From positions 1 through 29,314 of the forward strand of contig CAJMMS010000020.1 in assembly GCA_905214675.1 (NCBI GenBank): DNA of 29,314 bases, in the 5' to 3' direction. Origin of the DNA: an uncultured bacterium (GTDB taxonomy: Bacteria > Bacillota > Clostridia > Lachnospirales > Lachnospiraceae). Shown here piece after piece: positions 15,638-22,515 of this stretch (position 1 is the first letter of the stretch; every line of letters starts with the position of its first letter). A program made the position numbers and the translations under genes. Under the pieces are notes generated by a model, which was not told the origin of the DNA, searched no databases, and saw only the letters and a list, made by a program, of their open reading frames with translations.

Positions 15638-16637
15638 ATGGCTTTTGCCAGTTACCCTGGTACTGCTGTTTGCTGTGGCATGTGGGACAAGATACGTTCT
15701 TTTGCAGAAGGGAAAACAGACACTTGCTGCAAATGCAGCAGTACAGATTGCGGATGAGGACAGTCAGCGTGTGCGGTATAAGGGAAAAACTTATAGTTAC
15801 AATAAAAACATCATTACAATATTGTGCATGGGGATTGACCGGGAAGGATTTAACGATGATGGACGGGTGGCAGCCGGACAGAGCGGTCAGGCAGACAGCC
15901 TGTTTCTGGCGGTACTGGATACCAGGACGGGAGAGATAAAACTGATCGCCATTTCCAGGGATACGATGACGGATATCAATGTTTATTCAGACCAGGGGAA
16001 TTTTGTGGGAACGGAGAAATTGCAGCTCTGTCTGGCATATACTTATGGGGATGGCAGGGAAAAAAGCTGTGAAAATACCAAAAAAGCGGTATCGTGTCTG
16101 TTTTATGGCATTCCGGTCCATGCCTATATGGCACTGGATCTGACGGCGATCGCAGATCTGAATGATGTGGTGGGAGGTGTGGAAGTTCCGGTGACGAAAG
16201 ATCTGGCTATTCTGGATCCTTCTCTGAAAGAAGGAGAGAAGATCAAACTGCATGGAGAACAGGCGCAGCGTTATGTACGAAGCCGTCTGACGGAAGAGGC
16301 ACAGGCAAGTGCAGATGCCAACAACGACCGGATTGAACGTCAGAAACAATATCTTATGGCTTTTGGAGCAAAGGCGCTCGCTTCCATGAAAAAGGATATC
16401 CGCCTGCCGTTTACTTTGTATAAGACGGTGGAGAAATCTATGATCACGGATCTTTCCGTTTCGGAGTGTGTATATCTTGGAACAATGGCAGCAAAAAGTG
16501 GGATGAAAACAGTTGAAATACAAAGTGTTCCTGGAAAATCGGTTATGGGGGAAAAGTACGCAGAGTTTCAGGTGGATGATAAGAAATTATATGAAAAGAT
16601 TCTTGATATTTTTTATGTGGAGTGTGATGAAAAATGA
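15618..16637 (+). CDS. LCP (LytR-CpsA-Psr) family protein, single anchor (module B)
   Basis: This 339-aa LCP transferase has one N-terminal membrane anchor (about 8-28) and an extracellular LCP domain: ITILCMGIDREGFN, GQSGQADSLFLAVLD, AISRDTMTDIN, then YVRSRLTEEAQAS and NNDRIERQKQYL with the conserved Arg residues that bind the lipid diphosphate. It would join a lipid-linked glycan to the wall or to a protein. Overlaps the sortase by 20 bases and shares ATGA with the SPKTG peptide gene. LCP next to sortase next to a sortase substrate recalls Actinomyces oris, where LcpA glycosylates the wall-anchored protein GspA; a similar job here is inference. Confidence 0.93.
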   Translation: MKRRKVRWLLPVTLVLLFAVACGTRYVLLQKGKQTLAANAAVQIADEDSQRVRYKGKTYSYNKNIITILCMGIDREGFNDDGRVAAGQSGQADSLFLAVLDTRTGEIKLIAISRDTMTDINVYSDQGNFVGTEKLQLCLAYTYGDGREKSCENTKKAVSCLFYGIPVHAYMALDLTAIADLNDVVGGVEVPVTKDLAILDPSLKEGEKIKLHGEQAQRYVRSRLTEEAQASADANNDRIERQKQYLMAFGAKALASMKKDIRLPFTLYKTVEKSMITDLSVSECVYLGTMAAKSGMKTVEIQSVPGKSVMGEKYAEFQVDDKKLYEKILDIFYVECDEK

Positions 16638-16876
16638 GAAGAAAAGCAAAGCTTGGATTTTGTATGCTGATGCTGGCGTCAGTTTCGGTATTGCCCGTTC
16701 GGGCAAAGGTCATCAGTCCCGGGAGCGAAAATGTACGGAAAAGTTATGTGAATAAAGCAGCCGTTTCTCCAAAAACGGGAGAGGGTATGGAAATCCCTGG
16801 TGCGGCTGTTGTTGCAGGGGCTTCGGCATTGCTTGCACTGGTGGCAGACAGAAAGCGGAAAGAAGAGCAGACATGA
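16634..16876 (+). CDS. 80-aa cell-wall-anchored peptide with SPKTG sorting signal
   Basis: A complete miniature sortase substrate. Residues 1-24 are a signal peptide (basic MRRKAK, hydrophobic core, PVRA before the likely cut). Residues 45-49 are SPKTG, followed by an acidic spacer, a hydrophobic stretch (about 55-71) and a basic tail (RKRKEE). After signal cleavage and sorting between Thr48 and Gly49 only about 24 residues would remain, with Ser and Asn residues that might carry a glycan. SPKTG is of the class B type used in clostridia. Its ATG shares ATGA with the LCP stop and it is the last gene before a strong terminator. Function unknown; a peptide anchor is my hypothesis. Confidence 0.8.
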   Translation: MRRKAKLGFCMLMLASVSVLPVRAKVISPGSENVRKSYVNKAAVSPKTGEGMEIPGAAVVAGASALLALVADRKRKEEQT

Positions 16877-16892
16877 AAAGAAGCAAGAAGGA

Positions 16893-16919
16893 GGGTGCTG
16901 CATCGCAGCACCCTTTTTT
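16893..16919 (+). terminator. Intrinsic terminator after SPKTG peptide gene
   Basis: GGGTGCTGC (16893-16901) and GCAGCACCC (16905-16913) form a perfect 9-bp stem with loop ATC, followed by TTTTTT. It ends the module B front operon and lies 12 bases from the stop of the convergent minus-strand gene; the minus side lacks a U-tract. Confidence 0.92.
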
Positions 16920-16931
16920 GATGATGAAGTA

Positions 16932-17594
16932 TTATTTTTTGGAACTGTCCGGTGTAAAGAGCGAAGCCCTGGCGGTTGCGGTATCACCGAAACGGTTGGT
17001 TACAGAAAAGGTAAGAAGCAGAAGCGTTCCATCTTCCTGTTCTTCGGTCGTGACAGATGCCGTGACGGATGAGGTGATGTCGTTTCCATAGCCATCGCTG
17101 GCCTGCAGTGCATGCGAGGCAGCAAGGGAGGAGACGATGGTTTCGGAAGAAGTCATATCCATTTCCGGCAGGTTATTGCTGACTGTGATGGAAGGTCCGG
17201 CATAATGCGCCAGATTCAGCGTCCGTTTCTGGGATAATCTGGTACCGTCAGATAAGCGCAGCCGGTAGATGACATATTTCTGCTCAATGTTTCCGGAAGG
17301 CTTTATGGATATTTTCAGGCTGGAGCGAAGATCGGCACCATTTTTATCGGTAGCCGTTACACCGTCCAGAAGCAGGGCATCCAGGTCGGTACTTCCATCA
17401 TAAGAGAGAAGGCCGAAAGGAAGCGTAAGACTGCCGGAAGATGCAGAAGTTTCGCTGGATAGAACTGCATTTTGTGCAAAGGCCGGTTCGGCAAGTCCAT
17501 ACTGAAATCCGAAAAGAGCCGTCAGATTTGCAGTTGCGAGTGTGACAGCACCAAGTTTCAGCAGTCGCGTTAAAAAAGGAGTTGAAAGTTTCAT
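16932..17594 (-). CDS. Exported Ig-like-fold protein on the opposite strand
   Basis: This 220-aa secreted protein has a signal peptide (residues 1-40, basic start, hydrophobic core, cut after AFA). The mature part is Ser/Thr-rich and beta-rich, with a pattern like Ig modules: DGVTATDKNGADL and then ASDGYGNDITSSVTASV. It is the only minus-strand gene I support. AAAGG lies about 11 bases before its ATG, and a promoter is visible at 17679-17708. It shares the Ig-like theme with the 6512, 10336 and 18590 proteins but is separately expressed. No sorting motif or membrane segment is seen at its C-terminus, so it is probably released or held non-covalently. Function unknown. Confidence 0.75.
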   Translation of the reverse strand: MKLSTPFLTRLLKLGAVTLATANLTALFGFQYGLAEPAFAQNAVLSSETSASSGSLTLPFGLLSYDGSTDLDALLLDGVTATDKNGADLRSSLKISIKPSGNIEQKYVIYRLRLSDGTRLSQKRTLNLAHYAGPSITVSNNLPEMDMTSSETIVSSLAASHALQASDGYGNDITSSVTASVTTEEQEDGTLLLLTFSVTNRFGDTATARASLFTPDSSKK

Positions 17595-17678
17595 ATAAGA
17601 TCACAACCTTTCTGAAAAATATGTAACGTTTCCAGCGGGCAAAGGATTTGCAGAGCCAGAAAAAACGTATCTGCAGAA

Positions 17679-17708
17679 ATCATAGCATAGACAAAGTTTG
17701 CGCTTCAA
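17679..17708 (-). promoter_or_regulatory. Promoter of minus-strand exported protein gene
   Basis: On the minus strand TTGAAG (17708-17703) and TATGAT (17684-17679) are 18 bases apart, about 85 bases upstream of the gene's ATG. The -10 is a 5 of 6 match. Confidence 0.5.
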
Positions 17709-17805
17709 TGAAAATTCATCGTCAAATTATATGAAAAACAAAGAAAAAAAGAGAAAAAATATAAAAAAATAAGAAAAAATGACAAAAACGGAGGTACAGA
17801 CCAAA

Positions 17806-18576
17806 ATGACAGATATTCATGTACATATTCTTCCTGGACTGGATGACGGTGCGCCGGATATACAGGAGGCTATACAGATGGCGCGCTTAGCGTCAGAAAA
17901 TGGGGTGCACAAGATGGCAGCGACGCCGCATGCAAACCGGGAACTGGAGGGCGGAAAGGAGATGACCGGACCTTTCTGGAAAAGCTTCGGGGAACTGAAA
18001 CAGGAGCTTGCACAGCAGCAGATCCATCTGGAACTGGTGCCGGGAGTGGAGATTTTTTTCACAGAAGATCTGCCGCAGGCGATCAAAGCAGGGGAAGTTT
18101 TGAGTTTGAACCATTCGCGATATTACCTGGTGGAGTTTCCGTTTTCCATTCATCCGGGACGCCTGTGGCAGAATGTACAGTCCTTACTGCAAATGCCGGA
18201 TGTCATACCGGTGATCGCGCATCCGGAGCGTTACAGTTGTGTGCAGAAAGATCCGGAACTTATCTACGAACTGGTGATGGATGGTGTCCTGACACAGATC
18301 AATAAAGGCAGTATCACAGGAAAGTTTGGCAAAAAGGTTTACCGTGCGGCGATGCAGCTTCTGGAACATAATCTGGCAGGATGTGTGGCAAGTGATGCGC
18401 ACAGTGCGACGGTACGTATGCCATATTTGCTGGATGCCAGAGCAATTCTTGAAAAATATTATTCACGGGAATATGCAGAACTGCTGCTGGAAGAAAATCC
18501 AGAAAAGATCCTGCAAAATGAAGAAATTGTGATGCGGGCAGCGGCAAGACCAGTACCGAAACGCAGTTTCTGGTAG
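17806..18576 (+). CDS. cpsB: PHP-type protein-tyrosine phosphatase, CpsB family (module B)
   Basis: A second phosphatase of 256 aa. I chose ATG 17806 (MTDIHVHILPGLDDG), the family start, with GGAGG at 17790-17794; an in-frame ATG at 17779 precedes that site. Metal motifs: His5/His7, Asp14, TPHAN, VPGVEIFFT, IAHPERY, ASDAHS. It shares the order phosphatase, Ig-like protein, BY-kinase, BY-kinase with module A. The 211-base upstream gap holds an A-rich stretch (17733-17785) and a small palindrome ATGAAAATTCAT at 17708-17719; no strong plus-strand promoter is obvious. It would control the phosphorylation of the tyrosine tail at the end of the 19497 protein. Confidence 0.92.
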   Translation: MTDIHVHILPGLDDGAPDIQEAIQMARLASENGVHKMAATPHANRELEGGKEMTGPFWKSFGELKQELAQQQIHLELVPGVEIFFTEDLPQAIKAGEVLSLNHSRYYLVEFPFSIHPGRLWQNVQSLLQMPDVIPVIAHPERYSCVQKDPELIYELVMDGVLTQINKGSITGKFGKKVYRAAMQLLEHNLAGCVASDAHSATVRMPYLLDARAILEKYYSREYAELLLEENPEKILQNEEIVMRAAARPVPKRSFW

Positions 18577-18589
18577 GAAAGGAGAGAAG

Positions 18590-19465
18590 ATGATGGCAAA
18601 ACTGAAATGGGTCGTGCTGCTTCTTTTTCTGTGTTCTTCGGTGATCTGTGCAAAAGAATGGAAAACAGAGGTGCTAACCAGGGACATAAGCGGGCCGCAG
18701 ATCACGATGAAGAAAAAGAAGATCAAAACCAGCGTAAACGCTTCGGAGGAAGAGTGGAAGAAAGGACTGCGTGCAGTTGATCAGAAAGACGGAGATGTTA
18801 CAGATTCCATTGTGATCGAAAATATGTCTGCTTTTCTGAAACCAGGGCGCAGGCTCATTACCTATGCGGCATTTGATCAGGATCACCATGTGACAAAGGC
18901 AACAAGAGAACTGGAATATACCGATTATCATTCTCCGGAAATCTTCTTTTCCAGGCCGCTGCGTTTTCCGGCGGGGACCAGGGACATTCTTTCCGGGATC
19001 CGTGTGCAGGATTGTATAGATGGTGATATTTCTGGTAAGGTCAGGATCGCAGCAGATACTACATTTTATGTGGATGTTCCGGGGAGTTATCCGGTGAAAT
19101 TGCAGGTAGCAAACAGTTGCGGTGATCTTGTCACGCTTCCGGTCACACTGGAAATTTATGACCGGACGGAGGAAGAAGCTGCCATGCAGATCCATCTTCT
19201 GGATGCCATCTGCTATCTGGAAAAGGGCACTTCGTTTGATCCGCTGGATGAGGTGCAAAGCATTACCGTGGATGGTCTGGACTATGCGCTGACTGAGGAA
19301 GAAGAGAGCTATGGGACACAGCAGCAGGATGGATACCGGACGATCAGCCGTTCGCGCCTGGAGATCGAACAGGATATGGATCTGGAAAAAGCAGGTGTTT
19401 ATGAAATAAACTATCGTATAAACGGAGAAAATGGAAAGAACGGAAAGACCAGACTGGTTGTGTAA
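18590..19465 (+). CDS. Exported Ig-like (DUF5011/HYR-type) protein, module B
   Basis: This 291-aa paralogue of the 6512 protein has a signal-like N-terminus (LKWVVLLLFLCSSVICA), two Ig-like repeats with VDQKDGDVTDSIV and QDCIDGDISGKV, the same motif and the same spacing as in module A, and a C-terminal region ending EINYRINGENGKNG. AAAGGAGAG precedes ATG 18590 (ATG 18593 is an alternative). Lies between the phosphatase and the kinase genes, exactly as in module A, which supports a duplicated operon. Role unknown; perhaps a ligand-binding or scaffold part of the export complex. Confidence 0.75.
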   Translation: MMAKLKWVVLLLFLCSSVICAKEWKTEVLTRDISGPQITMKKKKIKTSVNASEEEWKKGLRAVDQKDGDVTDSIVIENMSAFLKPGRRLITYAAFDQDHHVTKATRELEYTDYHSPEIFFSRPLRFPAGTRDILSGIRVQDCIDGDISGKVRIAADTTFYVDVPGSYPVKLQVANSCGDLVTLPVTLEIYDRTEEEAAMQIHLLDAICYLEKGTSFDPLDEVQSITVDGLDYALTEEEESYGTQQQDGYRTISRSRLEIEQDMDLEKAGVYEINYRINGENGKNGKTRLVV

Positions 19466-19496
19466 AATAAGAAGAAAAAGAAAGGGGATGCATAAG

Positions 19497-20684
19497 ATGG
19501 AATGGGAGGAGCAGGTGGAACTCTACAGTGTGCTCAAAGATGTGCTGCGACAATGGTATGTGATCCTGCTTTTTGCACTTTCGGCGGCGATGCTTGCAGC
19601 CGTTGTATGTGTAAGGACATATCAGCCGGTGTATACAACGGAAGCAACGCTCTATGTGACAAGACGCGGCGTTGACAGTAGCATTTATGAAAACCAGTAT
19701 TCGGCGCAGAGTATGTCGGAGCGTTTCGAACAGCTCTTAAACAGCAGTGTCCTGCAGAAAAAGGTGGCACAGGAGGTTGGTATGGAAGCGTTTCAGGGGA
19801 CGGCTTCTGCAAAAGTGATCGAAGAGACGAATCTGATCACACTGAAGGTCAGTGCGGCAACACCACGGCTTAGTTTTTTGCTGATGCAGTCTATTCTGAA
19901 AAATTATGGAGTTGTGACGGACTATATGACAGGCAGTGCAATTCTGGAAGTTTTAAAAGCACCTCAGGTAGCCACACAGCCGGATGTGCCGCTTGCAAAA
20001 GTGGAATGGATGAAAAAAGCATTTCTTTTAGCAGCCGGAGCAATGATCTTTCTTCTGAGTGTGTGTTCCTGGGTAAAAGATACCATCCGGCAGGAAGGTG
20101 ATATAGAAAAAAAGCTGGATTCCAAAAGGCTGGGAACGCTCTGGCATGAACGCCGTCATCGTGGACGGAAAAAAATCTGTATTGCGGATCCGGCAGTCAG
20201 TTTCTGTTATGTGGAGTCTATACATAAGATTGCACATCGGATAAAAAAACGGATGGACGAAAGAAGTGCCAGAACACTGCTTGTTACAAGTGTACAGAAA
20301 AAAGAAGGAAAATCAGTGGTTGCGGAGAATCTGGCACTGGCACTTGCAAGAGAGAGCGAGCAGGTATGGCTGATCCCGGCAGAACGTGGCAGGATGGAAG
20401 AAGCACTGAGGGCACATGCAAAATATGTCATCATGGATTCAGAGGCGCTGGATGATTCGGTGCAGACGGAAGAAATAGCAGCACTGGCAGATGCCTGTGT
20501 TCTGGTTGTACAGGAACACCGGACGGAAGCGGCAGAACTGAAAGAAGCACTGGAACTTCTAAATGGAAGCAGCCGTAAAAATCTTGGATGTATTTATAAT
20601 AATGCACAGGTATATTTCCAGGGCGAACAGGGTGGATATGGTTACCGGTATGGAACGTACGGAGGATATGGATATGGACGTTAG
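19497..20684 (+). CDS. Wzz/BY-kinase-like protein with degenerate kinase but intact tyrosine tail (BYK3)
   Basis: 395 aa from ATG 19497, with AAAGGGG at 19481-19487; an earlier in-frame ATG at 19488 abuts that site. Membrane segments are at about 21-38 and 174-192. Walker A is recognisable (TSVQKKEGKS, 264-273), but Walker A' (normally VLxDxDxR) reads VWLIPAERGR with both Asp lost, and the stretch from there to the Walker B position (YVIMDSEAL) is only about 20 residues, against about 80 in BYK1 and BYK2. So about 60 residues are missing and catalysis is unlikely. The Tyr/Gly tail (GGYGYRYGTYGGYGYGR, 379-395) is kept. This suggests a tail-bearing adaptor or substrate, phosphorylated by the intact kinase encoded next. 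Confidence 0.85.
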   Translation: MEWEEQVELYSVLKDVLRQWYVILLFALSAAMLAAVVCVRTYQPVYTTEATLYVTRRGVDSSIYENQYSAQSMSERFEQLLNSSVLQKKVAQEVGMEAFQGTASAKVIEETNLITLKVSAATPRLSFLLMQSILKNYGVVTDYMTGSAILEVLKAPQVATQPDVPLAKVEWMKKAFLLAAGAMIFLLSVCSWVKDTIRQEGDIEKKLDSKRLGTLWHERRHRGRKKICIADPAVSFCYVESIHKIAHRIKKRMDERSARTLLVTSVQKKEGKSVVAENLALALARESEQVWLIPAERGRMEEALRAHAKYVIMDSEALDDSVQTEEIAALADACVLVVQEHRTEAAELKEALELLNGSSRKNLGCIYNNAQVYFQGEQGGYGYRYGTYGGYGYGR

Positions 20685-22014
20685 GAAAAGAGAAATGTTG
20701 CAGGAAAACAGTCAGATCGATCTGATGCAGGTGGCAAAGAAGGCAGGAAAAGAAATCCGCAGGCAGGGCTGGCTTCTGATCGTGCTGGCAAGTCTTGGCG
20801 CCACGCTTGTTTATTTTCTGGCACGGCAGTATTACCGGCCGGTCTATACGGCATATGCATCGTATATTGTCAGCGGGGATGCTTCTTATGGAAACAGTGA
20901 GGTATACGATCAGAAAATGGCTACGCAGATCGGTGCCGTTTTTCCGTATATTCTTTCAAGTGATATATTAAAAGAACTGGTCTGTGAACGGCTTGGAACA
21001 GATCAGATGCCAGGAAGTATACGTGCGTCCGTTCTGGATCAGACCAATCTGATCACAGTGCGTGCAGCGGCAGCAGATCCCCAGACTGCTTATGCACTTC
21101 TGGAAGCGGTACTGGAATGTTATCCGCAGGTGATGGAGCCGGTAACCGGACAGATCAGTATGAGCCTGATGGATGAGTCCGGGATTCCGCAGAAACCAGA
21201 TAAACTGCCGGAATTTATGAGACAGGCACAAAAAGGGATCGCAGGAGGAGCAGTTCTCTGGACAGGTTTTCTGATACTTTCACTTATGCTGCGACAGACG
21301 ATACAGAACAGAGAGGACATACAGCGAAAAGTGGGACTCCGGTATTTGGGGACGATACCAAAGATACGCAAAAGAAAAAGGAAGAGCCGCATAAAAGAGG
21401 AAAATGGCAGAACGCTGCGAGTTACGGATGCCGGACGCCGGCTATGTGTCCGGGTGGAACCGTTGATAAAAGAGCAGAATGTGCAGGTACTGCTGGTAAC
21501 AAGCGCAGGGGAAGGAGAAGGAAAGACAACAGCAGCCTGCATGCTGGCACTTGGACTTTCGGAAAAGGGATATCAGGTACTTCTGGTAGATGCCGATCTG
21601 AGAAAACCGGCAGTGGCAGAAACGCTTGGTATGGAGCAGATGCAACAGGGAACATGCGAACTGTTAAAGGGAATGTGTACGATGAAACAGGTGGTGAGAA
21701 ACTTTGGAAATGAAAACCTGTCCGTGATCACAGGGGGGCAGATACAGAGGCATCCACAGCATATCCTGGGAGATGAAAAGCTGGCAGAAATCATGGAAAA
21801 ACAAAAAGCAGAGGGGCGACTGATCATTCTGGATACACCGCCCTGCGGGATTTTGTCAGACGCATCCATCCTGGCAAAATATGCAGATGCCTGTCTGTTT
21901 GTTGTGCGTTACGATTATGCAAAAGCAGGAACTATACGCAATGGAATGGAAGAAATTGCGGAGATGGGAACCCCGTTTCTTGGCGGAATCCTGAACATGG
22001 CACCGGCAAAATAG
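20674..22014 (+). CDS. Wzz-type regulator fused to intact BY-kinase without tyrosine tail (BYK4)
   Basis: 446 aa from ATG 20674, eight bases after GGAGG (20661-20665), which lies in the tail codons of BYK3; overlaps BYK3 by 11 bases. Membrane segments are at about 32-50 and 190-207. Motifs are canonical: Walker A TSAGEGEGKT (276-285), Walker A' VLLVDADLRKP (302-312), Walker B LIILDTPP (383-390). Unlike BYK1-3 it stops at GGILNMAPAK with no tyrosine cluster. Complementarity with BYK3 suggests that phosphorylation acts in trans, on BYK3. It is the last gene before the phosphorelay operon; no terminator is evident after it. Confidence 0.9.
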   Translation: MDVRKREMLQENSQIDLMQVAKKAGKEIRRQGWLLIVLASLGATLVYFLARQYYRPVYTAYASYIVSGDASYGNSEVYDQKMATQIGAVFPYILSSDILKELVCERLGTDQMPGSIRASVLDQTNLITVRAAAADPQTAYALLEAVLECYPQVMEPVTGQISMSLMDESGIPQKPDKLPEFMRQAQKGIAGGAVLWTGFLILSLMLRQTIQNREDIQRKVGLRYLGTIPKIRKRKRKSRIKEENGRTLRVTDAGRRLCVRVEPLIKEQNVQVLLVTSAGEGEGKTTAACMLALGLSEKGYQVLLVDADLRKPAVAETLGMEQMQQGTCELLKGMCTMKQVVRNFGNENLSVITGGQIQRHPQHILGDEKLAEIMEKQKAEGRLIILDTPPCGILSDASILAKYADACLFVVRYDYAKAGTIRNGMEEIAEMGTPFLGGILNMAPAK

Positions 22015-22024
22015 CAGTTAGCAG

Positions 22025-22053
22025 TAGACAACAACGATGGTTTCTTATATACT
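22025..22053 (+). promoter_or_regulatory. Sigma-A-type promoter of the phosphorelay operon
   Basis: TAGACA (22025-22030), 17-base spacer, TATACT (22048-22053): one mismatch each to TTGACA and TATAAT. It is about 57 bases before the HPt start. Confidence 0.65.
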
Positions 22054-22109
22054 GAAGCTACAGAACTGAAATAGACCTTTGGTGATTTTTCGAGAAAAGA
22101 GGAAAAAAC

Positions 22110-22466
22110 ATGACGATAAAAGAATGTTACGAGCAGATCGGTTCCGATTATGAAAGTATTTTGAAGAGATTCGGCAGTGAAGCTATGATCCAGCGTTTTG
22201 CACTGAAATTTTTAAAAGATGGCAGTTTTGCCGATCTGAAAAAGGCACTGGCAGAAGGAGATGGAGAGACAGCGTTCCGTGCGGCGCATACCTTAAAAGG
22301 TGTTTGCCTGAATCTTGGATTTGACCGCCTGTATGAGGTAAGCGCAGAACTGACAGAAAAGCTGCGCGGACATGAGGTCGCAGGAAGCGAAGCATTATTT
22401 GCAAAAGTAGAAGAACAGTATGATACCCTGACCGGGGTACTTCGGAAATATGAGGCAGAAGCGTAG
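22110..22466 (+). CDS. HPt (histidine phosphotransfer) domain protein
   Basis: This 118-aa cytoplasmic helical protein has the HPt signature FRAAHTLKGVCLNLGF, with His60 as phosphoacceptor. It would pass a phosphoryl group between the receiver of the hybrid kinase (25335) and the receiver of the GGDEF/HD-GYP protein (22516). An AGAGGAAAA site precedes ATG 22110. A stand-alone HPt next to a hybrid kinase and a receiver protein is the normal make-up of a phosphorelay. Confidence 0.85.
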   Translation: MTIKECYEQIGSDYESILKRFGSEAMIQRFALKFLKDGSFADLKKALAEGDGETAFRAAHTLKGVCLNLGFDRLYEVSAELTEKLRGHEVAGSEALFAKVEEQYDTLTGVLRKYEAEA

Positions 22467-22515
22467 AATATGCAGATCCTTCGGAGAAGAGAAACGCGGT
22501 GAGGAGATGAAAACG

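Noticed and set aside
17733..17785. A-rich stretch before the second phosphatase as an AT-rich origin or promoter
   Set aside because: It contains no DnaA-box-like repeats and no good -35/-10 pair; it is probably only an A-rich untranslated leader.
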